Shown: positions 7,643-17,636, numbered from the stretch's first letter. The stretch is DNA of 64,000 bases from an uncultured Cohaesibacter sp. (GCF_963676275.1 NZ_OY781091.1:1404775-1468774), one strand, 5' to 3'. The notes: generated by a model from the letters alone, not told the origin. Made by a program: numbers and translations.

Positions 7643-9664
7643 TCAGGCCTTGACCACCAGACGGCCATCCAGTTTGGCACCGTTTGCGTCGGTGATCACC
7701 TTCTGGTCGCGGATGAAGGCGATCACTTCATTGCGATAGACAAGACCGGTATGATCATAGTCGAGTGCTCTGAGATCAAGGCTCTCGATATCTCCAGCCA
7801 CACCACCGGAAATCGGCTTGCCATTCCATGTTTCGCCATAGGCTCCACCGGCAATATAGGTGTTGATGCCGATGGTGAAGTTCTTGTCCAGAACCTCTTC
7901 AACCGGGGTGCCATTGAGCGTGATATTCACGGCTTTGGCCGATTTGGCATCGGCTCCAAGCGCGATCTCATAGCGAATGCCGGAAGAGAAATGCAGAAAG
8001 CCGCGCGAGACAAAGCCATTGAGGTCGACCCCTTGGGCCTCTTCTGGTCGCAGAATGCGAACGGCATTGTTGTTGAGCATATCTCTGATCTGTGCGCCAG
8101 TCATGGTGGCCACTTCGATGGCATCGGCATATGGCATCACGTCATACCATGCCTTGAAGGTCAGCGGTCCCTTTTCCACGCCCGCCGAAAGGCCGGTTGC
8201 GTTGAAGAGGGCAAAGTCGACCTTGCCGCCGGGGAAGGTTTGCGAACGGGCAACCACGGCATCATTCATGAAATTGCCCAGCGCATTTTCTCCGATATAG
8301 CGGCTGGCGATGGTTGCTTCCCGGCCCAGCATTTCGGTTTGCACAGTGCCGATGGTCTCGGCCAGCTTGCTGTCTAGCTGCTTGAGCAACGGCCCGACAA
8401 CGCTCTCTTCAAATGCCTCATCCCAGTCGCCTTGTTGCTGCAGAGACGGGTATTTCGGATCATCGGCAGCCACGCGCTTGTCGCTGGCCTTGATCGGGTG
8501 CAGGGAAACCGAATTATACCAGTCCTTGCGCCCCTGATGGGCGGCAATGGAGATCGCGATGTCGCCAAGAAACAGGCCATGGGCCTGCGCCTGCGTGATC
8601 AGGATGCCATCCTTGAGATTGTTCGCGTCAATGCCGCTCTCATTGAGCTTGGTGTGGGTATGGCCGCCGACCACCACGACAGGCTTTTCAGTCAGCTTGC
8701 CAGCCATCTCGGCAATGGCGAAATCCCCATCCCCGATGTCGCGGGCCGTGGCAGCTTTGCCCGATTTATGCTGCCCGATGCCATAGCCGCAGTGGGAGAG
8801 AATGACCACCACATCGGAAATTTCCGAAACGGCGGGCAGAATGTTGGCAAGCGCCGTCACCGGCCGCTCGACGGCGAGGGTCGGATCATTGGGTTGGCCA
8901 ACGCGGGTGTCGATATTGGTTGTCAGACCGATAAGGCCGACACGCAGCCCCTTGATATCGGCAACGGCGGCGGCGGTATAATCCTCATCGCGCTTCATAT
9001 GACCGGACGAATGCACGTTGGCCGAAAGCAGCGGGAAATTGGCATCCGCATCCTTGCCCTTCTTGAGCAATGCCGCACCGCGGTCAAATTCATGATTGCC
9101 AAGCGCGGCAATCTCGACACCGGCAGCGCTATAGGCGCGATAGCTGGCGTCAGCGACAAAGTCATCTGGATGCCAGCCCATCAGTTCGTCAAAGATCGAG
9201 CCGGTATGGTCATCACCGGCCGAAACGAACAGCACCGCTTCATTGTCGGCGGCGTTGGCGCGCGCCTCCTTGACCAGCTTGACCATCTGCGCAAGGCGAT
9301 AGGTGTCTCCCTTCTTGCCATGCAGGTCCGTGATATGGTTATGCATGTCGTTGAAATGCAGAACGCGCAGCACGCGGCGCTCGCCTTCTTTGAGAACCGG
9401 CATGGGAACCGGGCTGCCATCTTCAGCCACGATTTGCTTGATCGGGCCGGAGAGCGGATCGCCCTTGAGCAGGAACAGCCGGTCGATAACCCCATTCGGG
9501 TTTGGCGTGGCTGGTACGAGCTGCAATTCGCCCGCCATCGGGGCTGCATTGGCGCGGAAGGTCAGCATGGGAGAGAGGGCGGCGCTTGTGGCAACAGCCG
9601 CGCTGCCCAGCAGCATGCTGCGACGAGACATGCTCATGGATGCATGAATGGCATTTTGGGTCAT
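7643..9664 (-). CDS. Tat-exported bifunctional 5'-nucleotidase / 2',3'-cyclic phosphodiesterase (UshA/CpdB family)
   Basis: A 673-residue periplasmic phosphoesterase. A twin-arginine signal (SRRSMLLG at about 13-20, hydrophobic stretch, FRANA cleavage region near 40) precedes a calcineurin-like metallophosphatase domain with HFNDMHNH at 103-110, an AGDDHTG segment near 149-155, GNHEFD at 189-194 and GGHTHT further on, then a 5'-nucleotidase C-terminal domain. The family hydrolyses extracellular nucleotides for phosphate and nucleoside salvage. An upstream in-frame ATG at 9757 would bury the signal peptide, so ATG 9664 is preferred. A second, Sec-exported family member lies at 37253-38863. Confidence 0.87.
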   Translation of the reverse strand: MTQNAIHASMSMSRRSMLLGSAAVATSAALSPMLTFRANAAPMAGELQLVPATPNPNGVIDRLFLLKGDPLSGPIKQIVAEDGSPVPMPVLKEGERRVLRVLHFNDMHNHITDLHGKKGDTYRLAQMVKLVKEARANAADNEAVLFVSAGDDHTGSIFDELMGWHPDDFVADASYRAYSAAGVEIAALGNHEFDRGAALLKKGKDADANFPLLSANVHSSGHMKRDEDYTAAAVADIKGLRVGLIGLTTNIDTRVGQPNDPTLAVERPVTALANILPAVSEISDVVVILSHCGYGIGQHKSGKAATARDIGDGDFAIAEMAGKLTEKPVVVVGGHTHTKLNESGIDANNLKDGILITQAQAHGLFLGDIAISIAAHQGRKDWYNSVSLHPIKASDKRVAADDPKYPSLQQQGDWDEAFEESVVGPLLKQLDSKLAETIGTVQTEMLGREATIASRYIGENALGNFMNDAVVARSQTFPGGKVDFALFNATGLSAGVEKGPLTFKAWYDVMPYADAIEVATMTGAQIRDMLNNNAVRILRPEEAQGVDLNGFVSRGFLHFSSGIRYEIALGADAKSAKAVNITLNGTPVEEVLDKNFTIGINTYIAGGAYGETWNGKPISGGVAGDIESLDLRALDYDHTGLVYRNEVIAFIRDQKVITDANGAKLDGRLVVKA

Positions 9665-9846
9665 TGTCGATCTCTGGCAATTGGATAAGGAAATGCGGGT
9701 TATGAGATCGCAAAAGTTGAGCAACTCTGTTGCAGCGTCGTGACGGATAGGTTGCAATTTGGTGACAGCTCATGCCGGGGCTGAAATGACGCCCTTCCGG
9801 CTGGCATGAAATTGTGGACGGCAGTGAATATTAGAACCCTTGGCCT

Positions 9847-10872
9847 TCAGGCGGCGGCCCGTTTCAGGCGGTCATTGATGGCCTCGCCCAAACCCTCGTT
9901 TCCGATGGGAGCCACGGCGATGCAGGAAATATCGGGCCGGTCAAGTGCACGCAGCGCGGCAAAAAGCTTCTGTGCCGCTTCAAAGCTGTCACCCGTTGGC
10001 GACAGATTGACAATCTCAACCGCGCGCTCGGCATGAAGCGGTAAGTGCGGGCCAAAGGCGATGAGGGCTTCGCCTGCCTTGATTTCTGTCGCATTGAGGC
10101 GCACCGCAACCGAGGGCGCATAATGGCTGGTCATCATGCCCGGCGAACTGGGGGCCTTGTCATCCGTACCAGCGCGGGCAAGCGGACGCCCGAGCACGGC
10201 TTCCAGCTGCTGCGCGGAAATGCCCCCCGGTCGCAACAGGGTCGCCGGAGCACCATCAACACAGAGAATGACGCTTGATTCCACGCCGACCCGGCAAGAA
10301 CCGAGATCCGCGATCATGTCGATGCGATCGCCAAGCTCCTCGGCCACATGCGCCGCGCTGGTCGGGCTGACCCGTCCGGAGCGGTTGGCTGAAGGGGCCG
10401 CCAGCGGCTTGCCTGTGGCATGGGCAAGGGCGCGCATCAGGGCGGAGTCAGGAACCCTCAGCGCCACGGTATCAAGACCGGCCGAGGTAAGGTCGGCAAT
10501 CGGGCTTTCGGCCCTTTTGCGCACCACGAGGGTCATCGGGCCGGGCCAGAAAGCCGCAGCCAGTTTCAGCCCGTCCTCATTGAACAGACCATGTTCGCAG
10601 GCCGCTTCAAGGCTTGGCAGATGAGAGATCAGCGGATTGAAGCTTGGGCGATTCTTGGCCTGATAGATTCCGGCCACCGCTTCGGCATTGGTTGCATCAG
10701 CCGCCAAGCCATAGACCGTCTCTGTCGGTATGGCCACCAGCCCGCCAGCAAGCAGGATCGCCTTTGCGCTCACAAAGCCGGGGTCACTGGCAAGCTCAGC
10801 GCCCGGAGCGCCGGTTTGCGGGTTGATGTCGAAATGGGGAGGCTGCCAATGCGTTGCTGGTCTGGTCATCAT
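9847..10872 (-). CDS. L-threonylcarbamoyladenylate synthase, Sua5/YrdC/TsaC type
   Basis: 341 residues. An N-terminal YrdC domain (KAILLAGGLVAIPTETVYGL, YQAKNRPSFNPL) makes threonylcarbamoyl-AMP from threonine, bicarbonate and ATP for the t6A37 tRNA modification. The linker motif SPGMMTSHYAP and a C-terminal Rossmann-like domain mark the long Sua5 form rather than short TsaC. The frame stays open upstream to 11079, but only the ATGATG pair at 10872/10869 leads into a family-like N-terminus (MTRPATHWQPPHFDINP); which of the two is used is unclear. It appears monocistronic, about 180 bases from the nucleotidase start. Confidence 0.88.
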   Translation of the reverse strand: MMTRPATHWQPPHFDINPQTGAPGAELASDPGFVSAKAILLAGGLVAIPTETVYGLAADATNAEAVAGIYQAKNRPSFNPLISHLPSLEAACEHGLFNEDGLKLAAAFWPGPMTLVVRKRAESPIADLTSAGLDTVALRVPDSALMRALAHATGKPLAAPSANRSGRVSPTSAAHVAEELGDRIDMIADLGSCRVGVESSVILCVDGAPATLLRPGGISAQQLEAVLGRPLARAGTDDKAPSSPGMMTSHYAPSVAVRLNATEIKAGEALIAFGPHLPLHAERAVEIVNLSPTGDSFEAAQKLFAALRALDRPDISCIAVAPIGNEGLGEAINDRLKRAAA

Positions 10873-11017
10873 TATCAATGCGGATGAATTGGGAAGTGCG
10901 CCTCTTTTAGAGGACTGTAACCCCGACGTCCAGACTTTCCTTGTCCTTAAAGGCCTTTGGTCGCTGCTGATTGTCGCCGGGCAATCTTCACGCCTGAAAA
11001 CGAGGATCAGACTTGCA

Positions 11018-11067
11018 GACAAAAGGGCCACCAGCAGCGCAGACAAGGGAGGAGACTGCTGGTGGCC
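11018..11067 (-). terminator. Terminator of the leftward M16 peptidase operon
   Basis: A perfect 12-bp inverted repeat, GGCCACCAGCAG (11026-11037) and CTGCTGGTGGCC (11056-11067). On the minus strand the stem is followed by CTTTTG. It lies about 80 bases beyond the stop of the M16 gene ending at 11148. Confidence 0.75.
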
Positions 11068-11147
11068 TGTCTTGGTCAACCCTTTCGCAAAGGGCCGGTA
11101 TCAGGCAAGGACATGAGGGCGGGGCGGCGAGAGCCGGTCAACCATCC

Positions 11148-12698
11148 TCAGTTGGCTATGACCTTGCGTTTTGCGTCATTGTCATTGGCCGGAGCCACCG
11201 CCTTGGCCAGAGCCGGAGCGGCTTTGCCCGATGCCTGCGGCTCAGCGCTGGCATGCTTGATCTGCTGACCGACGGTCACGATCAGCAGCTTTGACGGATC
11301 AAGCAACCGCTTGGCGGCGCGCTTGGCATCTTCCAGCGTGACTTTTTCCATATAGGTGTTGCGCTTGTCGAAATAGTCGATGCCGAGATCCTCTTCCTGA
11401 ATGCCGACCAGCTGGCGCGAAATCTTGGAAGAGCTGTCAAAGCGCAGGGGATAGCTGCCAATCAGATATTTCTTGGCCGACTCCAGTTCCTCTTCGGTCG
11501 GGCCTTCATTGCCGAGGCGGTGGATCTCCTGCTTGACCAGCAACAGGGCCTGATCGGTATTGTCGGTTCGCGTCGCCATGCCGCCAGCCAGAATCTGGAC
11601 ATGATCATAATCGGCCAGATAGCTGTAGACGCCATAGGCGAGGCCGCGTTTCTCACGGATCTCGTTATAGAGGCGGGAAGAAAAGGAGCCGCCCCCCAGA
11701 ATGTGATTGACGATATAGGCGGCATAGAAATCTTCGTCATGACGGTCGATGCCGGGCATGGCGAAATTGATCTTGGTTTGCGGCGTGGCGAAATCCACAT
11801 GGAATTCGCCCGTCTTGGTCAGATCCAGATCCTCCACGGGGAGCAGGGTGCCGCTGGCGGGCAGGGGGGCGAAAACCGCATCGAGCATGGCCTTCAGGCT
11901 CTCGGCATCAATCGCGCCGACGACACCGATTTTCAGGCCCTGACGGGTGAAAATATTCTTGTGCATCGCAAGGATGTCGTCCCGCGTGATGGCGGCCAGT
12001 GATTCCTGCGAGCCTTCAGGGTCGATGCCATAGGGATGATCGCCAAAGGCTGCCTCACGCAATGCGCGCGCGGCGATGGAATCCGGATCGGTCAGTTCCT
12101 GCTTTGCCGAAACAATCCATTGCGCCCGCATGCGTTCGATCGGTTCCGCATCAAAAAGCGGTTTCTGCAAGGCCTTGGCCAGCAGATCGAAAGCCAGTTG
12201 CCTGTTGGGTGTCAAGGTGCGCAAGGAACCATAGAAGCGGTCTCTGCCAGCATCGAAGCTGAGCTTGATGGCATTTTCCTCAAGTGCGGTCTGAAAGGCC
12301 TGACTGTCCATGTCGTCGGCCCCTTCATCAAGCAGGCTGGAAAGCATGGCTGCCGTACCGGCCTTGCCCGAGGGATCCTGTGTGCTGCCACCGGCAAAGG
12401 AGAAATCCATCGCGATGATGGGGACGGTATTGTCTTCGACCAGCCAGGCTTCAATGCCCGCATCGCTGATCACACGCTGGATTTCGGTGGCCCGAGCCTC
12501 GCCCCAGTGGACCATTAGCAGAAGGCTGGCCAGAAGGGTCATTGCCAGCCAGCGTACAGCTGATTCTCCTGAGGAGGCGGCAAGAGCAACAGACTTTGCC
12601 TTGCCATGAACGCCCCTCCGGGCTCTGTATTGGCGCGACTGATTGATGGCATCTCGGATCGTTGCCTGGCGCAAGAGTGCGGCCTGTGGTCTGGACAT
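11148..12698 (-). CDS. M16 family zinc protease homologue lacking the HxxEH site (partner subunit)
   Basis: 516 residues with a hydrophobic export segment at about 50-68 (LAMTLLASLLLMVHWGEARA) and two M16 halves. Where active members carry HxxEH this protein has SSLLDEGADD, so it cannot bind zinc in the usual way. The second half keeps the family landmarks NHILGGGSFSSRLYNEIREKRG-like (about 345-366) and a YGVYSYL stretch. In many alphaproteobacteria such a non-catalytic protein is encoded beside an active M16 and the two pair like PreP/PMPCA-type half-enzymes. A strong AAGGAGGG precedes ATG 12698. It follows the active gene by 12 bases, so they form one operon. Confidence 0.87.
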   Translation of the reverse strand: MSRPQAALLRQATIRDAINQSRQYRARRGVHGKAKSVALAASSGESAVRWLAMTLLASLLLMVHWGEARATEIQRVISDAGIEAWLVEDNTVPIIAMDFSFAGGSTQDPSGKAGTAAMLSSLLDEGADDMDSQAFQTALEENAIKLSFDAGRDRFYGSLRTLTPNRQLAFDLLAKALQKPLFDAEPIERMRAQWIVSAKQELTDPDSIAARALREAAFGDHPYGIDPEGSQESLAAITRDDILAMHKNIFTRQGLKIGVVGAIDAESLKAMLDAVFAPLPASGTLLPVEDLDLTKTGEFHVDFATPQTKINFAMPGIDRHDEDFYAAYIVNHILGGGSFSSRLYNEIREKRGLAYGVYSYLADYDHVQILAGGMATRTDNTDQALLLVKQEIHRLGNEGPTEEELESAKKYLIGSYPLRFDSSSKISRQLVGIQEEDLGIDYFDKRNTYMEKVTLEDAKRAAKRLLDPSKLLIVTVGQQIKHASAEPQASGKAAPALAKAVAPANDNDAKRKVIAN

Positions 12699-12710
12699 CT
12701 TGATCCCTCC

Positions 12711-14408
12711 TTATTCTTCAGAAGCGCTGCTTGGCGCAGCCTGTTTGTTGGCATCTGGTTTCGGCTTTGGCTTGCCCTGCGGCCGCGACTGCGGGTTCGG
12801 CACCTTTTGGGAGACGCGTGGAGGGTCTTTCGGATAGCTCATCTCGCGTGCTTTCGGGATCTGCTGATCCATGTTGCTGCATTCCTTTGCCCCCTCGGTC
12901 CCCTTGGCCGAAGCGAAGGCATTGACCCCGGGTGGCAACAGATAGCCGGTGACCGAGCTGTTTTCCTGCAGATATTTCTTGGCAACCGCCACGATCTGAT
13001 CGGAGGTGACCGCAGCCAGATGCTCTGGCCATTTGCGCAGGTCATCAAGGCTCATGCCGGAGGAAAGGGCCGTGCCGACGATTCTTGCGAGTGCGGCCTG
13101 ATTGTCCTGGGCATAGAAAGTCTGTGCCAGCAGCGAGCGCTTGGCCCGTGCAATCTCCTCATCGCTCACGCCATCCTTGATGATCTTGTCTATCTGGCTG
13201 CGAATCTCTGCCAGCACGTCGCCGACATTATAGTTGGGAGCAGGCGTGCCGTAGAATGTCATGCTGGTGTCATCAAGACCGGTACCCTGATAATAGGCGC
13301 CCGCCGAGATGGCAATTTTCTGCCCGACCACAAGCGATTGATAAAGGCGCGAGTTGGTGCCCGATCCCAGAATATAGCCCAGCAGTTCGAGCGCCTCGGC
13401 CTCTCCATTCTGTGCCGTATGATCCGATGGCGTCATATAGGCCTGTCGGACGCTCGCCTGATTGACCCGTTCGTCAGAGAAGGTCAGGCTGCGCGCTGTG
13501 CGCTGGGGCGGCTCATGAGGGCGAATACGCGCCTTCGGCTCGGCCCGTCTTTCCACCTTGCCATAATTCTCTTGCGCCAGAGTGCGCACTTCATCTTCGG
13601 TGATATCACCGGCCACCACCAATATGGCATTGTTGGGGGTGTAGAATTCATTATACCAGTCAATCGCATCCTGCCGGTCGAGCTGCTCCATCTCATGCTC
13701 CCAGCCGATGACCGGAATACCATAGGGATGATTGCGATAGAGCGCAGCGTCCAGAGATTCGCTCAAAAGGGCGCTCGGGTTGCTGTCAATCCGCATGGCG
13801 CGTTCTTCCAGAATGACCTTCAACTCCGGTTTGACCTGCTCGTCAGTCAGTTGCAGGTTGGCCATACGGTCGGCTTCCAGCTCCATCATCAGACCGAGAT
13901 GCTGTTTGGCCACGCGCTGATAATAGGCGGTATAATCCTGAGTGGTAAAAGCATTCTCCTCGCCGCCCAGAGAGGCGACAATCTTGGAGAATTCACCATC
14001 CGGATGAGCCTTGGTGCCCTTGAACATCAGATGCTCAAGAAAATGGGCGATGCCAGATGTGCCCGGCTTTTCGTCTGCGGCTCCGGCCTTGTACCAGACC
14101 ATATGCGTTACCACGGGTGCGCGGTGATCCGGGATCACCACCACCTGCATGCCATTTTCCAGCTGGAAGGTGTAGAAATTGGCGCCGAACTGCGGCAACT
14201 CCGCCAGCCCCGTGCCCATCGCCTGACCAAGAGCGGCGGCGGTTGGTTGTGATGCAAGGGCAATGTCTCCGGCGGCCGTATCGGCGCTCTGGCCTGCCAG
14301 CGCCAGCGCTCCGCTGCCCATAAGGCTGCCAAAAAGGCTACCAGTCATCAGCATGACCATCAAGGAGCGATGTATCGAGCGATTAAGTGAGAAACCTTGT
14401 CCTCGCAT
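12711..14408 (-). CDS. M16 family zinc metallopeptidase, catalytic
   Basis: 565 residues, exported: an N-terminal basic/hydrophobic segment (about 12-42) ends near ALALAGQ. The inverted zinc motif HFLEH lies at 122-126 and continues LMFKGT, with the conserved downstream Glu in the usual helix; NAFTTQDYTAYY follows. The second half carries the LGYILGSGTNSRLYQ segment. A Pro/Lys/Ala-rich tail closes the protein. The family digests peptides in the periplasm. It is the first gene of a two-gene operon with the non-catalytic homologue at 11148-12698. Confidence 0.9.
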   Translation of the reverse strand: MRGQGFSLNRSIHRSLMVMLMTGSLFGSLMGSGALALAGQSADTAAGDIALASQPTAAALGQAMGTGLAELPQFGANFYTFQLENGMQVVVIPDHRAPVVTHMVWYKAGAADEKPGTSGIAHFLEHLMFKGTKAHPDGEFSKIVASLGGEENAFTTQDYTAYYQRVAKQHLGLMMELEADRMANLQLTDEQVKPELKVILEERAMRIDSNPSALLSESLDAALYRNHPYGIPVIGWEHEMEQLDRQDAIDWYNEFYTPNNAILVVAGDITEDEVRTLAQENYGKVERRAEPKARIRPHEPPQRTARSLTFSDERVNQASVRQAYMTPSDHTAQNGEAEALELLGYILGSGTNSRLYQSLVVGQKIAISAGAYYQGTGLDDTSMTFYGTPAPNYNVGDVLAEIRSQIDKIIKDGVSDEEIARAKRSLLAQTFYAQDNQAALARIVGTALSSGMSLDDLRKWPEHLAAVTSDQIVAVAKKYLQENSSVTGYLLPPGVNAFASAKGTEGAKECSNMDQQIPKAREMSYPKDPPRVSQKVPNPQSRPQGKPKPKPDANKQAAPSSASEE

Positions 14409-15127
14409 TCAAATCTCCAGTCTTTATATCACTGTTGTTGCGCCAATGGCTGCATGGCCGCTCATGGGGAGGCCTTTCGCCCCGCGCGAGCAGTCTTGTC
14501 ACGAAACTATTGCCATCTGCCTAAGACAGACTTGCGGCAAAGCTGTGGCAGGCAAGAGCGCTTCTCTTTTTTGCTTGCGCATTGTCGCCCATCCTCAAAA
14601 TTCCTCTTTAAGGTAAGCAGGAAAGACAGAGGGCCCAAATGAAAAGTTGGTAAGGCACCATGCATGGCAAATTTATCGATGTCCATGGCGGGGACAGGGC
14701 CGGGAATAGCGCCAGATGCCATTATGTTGCGACACAAAATGGGCAGGGTGGTTTTTATGCTGTTGCGAAGAATAGATGGGATAGAATCCCCAGCAGCAAA
14801 AATTCTGCACCGCCTCGCGGGTTGGGTAATCAGTCGCAAAAAATCAAAGAAACACACAGGTTTTTGAGACTTTCGTAGTGCTACTGATGGGGAAAATCCC
14901 GCGCAAAAATCGGCAAATGACCGAAATATGCAAGATTTCAACGCAGTTTTGCACCCGCGAAGAGCTTGTGCATTGACCAATTGGACGAATGAATAGAGGA
15001 TATTTTGCCTCTATTGGCAATTTCTATAAAGATTACAGGCATATGACTTACGGCTATGCTGGCTTGACACCCCATGAAGGCCCGATTAAGGTGCGCCCGT
15101 CTTCGACAGTTGCTGGGGCTTTGGTGG
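14409..15127. other. About 720 bases without a recognisable gene between the M16 operon and atpI
   Basis: I see no convincing coding frame on either strand; frames that are open have no family features and poor composition. It should hold the leftward M16 promoter and, near 15064, the promoter of the F0 ATP synthase operon. Confidence 0.5.
15064..15092 (+). promoter_or_regulatory. Likely sigma-70-type promoter of the atp F0 operon
   Basis: TTGACA at 15064-15069 and TAAGGT at 15087-15092 are separated by 17 bases. Transcription would start near 15099, about 30 bases before the atpI ATG. Confidence 0.5.
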
Positions 15128-15484
15128 ATGTCCGGTAAAAAATATACGGAAGTTCAAGGGGACCCCATACAGGGCAATGAAGACCGGAAGCTGGACAATC
15201 GTCGGGAGACTTTGGACGCCGAACTCGCCAAACTGCGCGAGGGGCAGGCGACAAAGAAGCGGGCGCAATTGGAAAGTGGGCAGAACAATGGACTTGCGAT
15301 GGCTTGGCGCCTTGGTTCCGAGTTTGTGGCAGGGGTTCTGGTTGGGACTGCCGTTGGCTGGCTTCTGGATGAATGGCTTGGGATAAGGCCTTGGGGGATG
15401 ATCATTTTCCTTTTGCTCGGTTTCCTCGCCGGAATGCTGAATTTGCTGCGCTCGGCAGGCAAGATGCCGCCTCCGGGAGCTTGA
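15128..15484 (+). CDS. atpI: ATP synthase protein I (AtpI)
   Basis: 118 residues: a hydrophilic, charged N-terminal half with coiled-coil tendency (LDAELAKLREGQATKKRAQ) and two C-terminal membrane helices (FVAGVLVGTAVGWLLDEWLG and MIIFLLLGFLAGMLNLLRSAG). This is the usual alphaproteobacterial AtpI, an accessory factor for c-ring assembly. I chose ATG 15128 (MSGKKYTEV) over an earlier in-frame ATG at 15074 because the promoter -10 box lies between them. First gene of the F0 operon. Confidence 0.9.
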   Translation: MSGKKYTEVQGDPIQGNEDRKLDNRRETLDAELAKLREGQATKKRAQLESGQNNGLAMAWRLGSEFVAGVLVGTAVGWLLDEWLGIRPWGMIIFLLLGFLAGMLNLLRSAGKMPPPGA

Positions 15485-15630
15485 TTTAAACGAACTGTGA
15501 CTTGCCATGCGAAAGAAACGCGGGTAAGGACGCATTTGAGAATTGAAGGCCAGTCTGACGATCCCGGTGAACGCCTGAGGCTAACCGGAGATCCTGTCGG
15601 GTAGAGCAAGTTGATTGAGAGGGCAAACGA

Positions 15631-16392
15631 GTGACAGATCCCGCTGTTGATCCGATTCATCAGTTCCAGATCCATGATATTTTCACTCTGGGCGAAGTCG
15701 GTGGTGTGAAGTTCGCAATGACGAACTCCTCCCTTTTCATGATCGCAATCGTCGTTCTGATTTCCGCGTTCCTGATTCTGTCTACCTCTGGCCGTGGACT
15801 TGTTCCCACGCGCTGGCAGTCTGCCGCAGAGCTGATGTATGAGCTGGTCGCGAGCACCCTGCGCAGTTCAGCTGGCACCGAGGGGATGCGCTTCTTCCCG
15901 TTCGTCTTTTCGATCTTCGCTTTCGTGCTGACAGCCAACGTTCTTGGCCTCGTGCCTTACTTCATGACGGTTACCAGCCATCTGGTCATTACGGCTGCAC
16001 TGGCATTGCTCGTCATCTTTACCGTGATCGTCTACGGTCTCATGCGCAACGGACTGGGCTTCTTCAAGCTGTTTTTGCCTTCTGGTCTGCCTGCTGCAAT
16101 CGCACCGTTCATCGCCATTATTGAAGTGCTATCCTTCCTGTCGCGTCCGGTTTCCCTTTCCTTGCGTCTGTTCGGCAACATGCTTGCCGGTCACATCGTG
16201 CTGAAAGTGTTCGCCGGCTTCATTGTCACCCTGACAGCGGCAGGCGTCGGGGGCTGGTTTGCCGGCATTCTTCCGCTCGGCATGACTGTTGCCCTGACGG
16301 CACTGGAAACTCTGGTCGCAGTTTTGCAGGCCTATGTATTCACGATCCTCACATGTGTTTATCTCAACGACGCAATTCATCCGTCACACTGA
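15631..16392 (+). CDS. atpB: ATP synthase F0 subunit a
   Basis: 253 residues, starting at GTG 15631 ([15 protein letters not shown] is the normal alphaproteobacterial N-terminus). Five to six membrane helices. The proton-channel segment [21 protein letters not shown] carries the conserved essential arginine; the C-terminal [19 protein letters not shown] helix is typical. It forms the half-channels that pass protons to the c-ring. It lies 146 bases after atpI and 87 bases before atpE. Confidence 0.97.
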   Translation: MTDPAVDPIHQFQIHDIFTLGEVGGVKFAMTNSSLFMIAIVVLISAFLILSTSGRGLVPTRWQSAAELMYELVASTLRSSAGTEGMRFFPFVFSIFAFVLTANVLGLVPYFMTVTSHLVITAALALLVIFTVIVYGLMRNGLGFFKLFLPSGLPAAIAPFIAIIEVLSFLSRPVSLSLRLFGNMLAGHIVLKVFAGFIVTLTAAGVGGWFAGILPLGMTVALTALETLVAVLQAYVFTILTCVYLNDAIHPSH

Positions 16393-16479
16393 GTTAAGTC
16401 ATGCAGGGTTCGCTTGAATGAGTTCGAACCAACATTAACCCAACTCAAATTCTGATTGAATGAAACAGGAGAATTTACA

Positions 16480-16707
16480 ATGGATGCAGAAGCAGCAAAG
16501 CTGATTGGTGCTGGTATCGCTTGTATTGGTATGGCTGGCGCTGGTATCGGTGTTGGTACCATCTTTGGTAACTATCTGACCGGTGCCCTGCGCAACCCGT
16601 CTGCCGCAGCCTCTCAGTTCACCAACGCTCTAGTTGGCGCAGCGCTTGCAGAAGGTCTTGGCATCTTCTCTCTCGTCGTTGCCTTCCTGCTGATGTTCGT
16701 TGTTTAA
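16480..16707 (+). CDS. atpE: ATP synthase F0 subunit c
   Basis: 75 residues forming a two-helix hairpin: [19 protein letters not shown] with the GxGxG-type packing glycines, the RNPSA loop that contacts F1, and a second helix containing the proton-carrying glutamate ([19 protein letters not shown]). Start ATG 16480 has AGGAG 8 bases upstream; an earlier in-frame ATG at 16456 lacks one. A small stem-loop (CTGTCC, TGAG, GGACAG) follows at 16718-16733 and could stabilise the message, as subunit c is needed in many copies. Confidence 0.97.
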   Translation: MDAEAAKLIGAGIACIGMAGAGIGVGTIFGNYLTGALRNPSAAASQFTNALVGAALAEGLGIFSLVVAFLLMFVV

Positions 16708-17078
16708 GACTGACTTTCTGTCCTGAGGGACAGGATCGGACAACGGGAAAGATTCAAGGGTTCAGTAACCGCCTTGATCTCTTCGTTCAAACGGCGTGAA
16801 GCGGACTGGCATTATGTCTGTCCCTTCTGTCGTTGAAGAGAAATATCGATCTCCTTTGCCTGATCCATGCAGCAAAATGCGGATTATGATCGCCTCGGCG
16901 ATCAGTTCCGATGCATGGCAGCAAAGGCTATCCGGCTCCAATGGTTCCCCGTCGGGGGCTTGATTTGGATCGGGTGAAGACGCTGATTTAGCCCCGGATC
17001 ATGAGGTGCACACTTCAGATGCGGTCGGCAAAAGGCTGGATCGGGATGCGGAGCTGACGTTATGATTTGGAGATGACG
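16708..17078. other. Long intercistronic spacer inside the F0 operon
   Basis: About 370 bases between atpE and atpF' with no gene seen. It contains the stem-loop at 16718-16733. A spacer of this length between c and b' suggests a second promoter or an mRNA processing region, but I see no convincing promoter boxes. Confidence 0.45.
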
Positions 17079-17636
17079 ATGGCGCAACAGCAGATCGATG
17101 CGCATACAGAAGTAGCCGGACACGGCGGAGGAGAAGGCGGGCATTCATCGTTCCCTCCTTTTGATCCATCGACTTTTGGATCTCAGCTTCTGTGGTTGGC
17201 CATCACCTTCGGGCTGCTCTACTATATTATGTCCAAGGTGGCTTTGCCACGGATCGCCAATATTCTGGAAGTGCGGCGCGATCGCATCGCCAGTGATCTT
17301 GGTGAGGCAGAGCGTTTGAAGCGTGAGACCGATGAAGCGATCGCTTCCTATGAAGAGTCCTTGGCTGAAGCGCGTCAGAAAGCTCACGCTATTGCCAATA
17401 CCGCTCGTGAGGAAGCAAAGACTCATATCGAAGCCGAATTTGCCAAGGTAGAGGCCGACGTAGCCAGCCAGATTTCCGACGCGGACAAGAAGATCGCCGC
17501 TGTCAAGGAAGCTGCCATGGGCGAAGTCGACGCCATCGCCACGAGCACCACGTCAGCCATTCTGGAACAGATTCTCGGCTCCAGCGTTGCTGAAAAAGAG
17601 ATTGCCAAGGCAGTTGATACTGCCAAGGCGAACTGA
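17079..17636 (+). CDS. atpF': ATP synthase F0 subunit b' (second b subunit)
   Basis: 185 residues: a Gly/His-rich N-terminal tail, PPFDPSTFGSQLLWLAITFGLLYYIMSKVALPRI as anchor and neck (about 28-61), then a long charged coiled coil that forms the peripheral stalk. Alphaproteobacteria use a b/b' heterodimer; PPFD..TF.SQL and the LP.I motif mark b'. ATG 17079 is preferred because GGAG lies 6 bases upstream; ATG 17073 abuts it. It is 11 bases from atpF. Confidence 0.93.
   Translation: MAQQQIDAHTEVAGHGGGEGGHSSFPPFDPSTFGSQLLWLAITFGLLYYIMSKVALPRIANILEVRRDRIASDLGEAERLKRETDEAIASYEESLAEARQKAHAIANTAREEAKTHIEAEFAKVEADVASQISDADKKIAAVKEAAMGEVDAIATSTTSAILEQILGSSVAEKEIAKAVDTAKAN

Noticed and set aside
12606-14252. 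A 548-codon open frame on the plus strand
   Set aside because: It lies antisense to the catalytic M16 peptidase and has no recognisable domain; similar long antisense frames at 6080-7333 and 8432-9688 were rejected for the same reason.
14507-14980. A 157-codon minus-strand open frame upstream of atpI
   Set aside because: Composition is Cys/Arg/Ser-rich without motifs, signal peptide or ribosome site; it looks like non-coding DNA.
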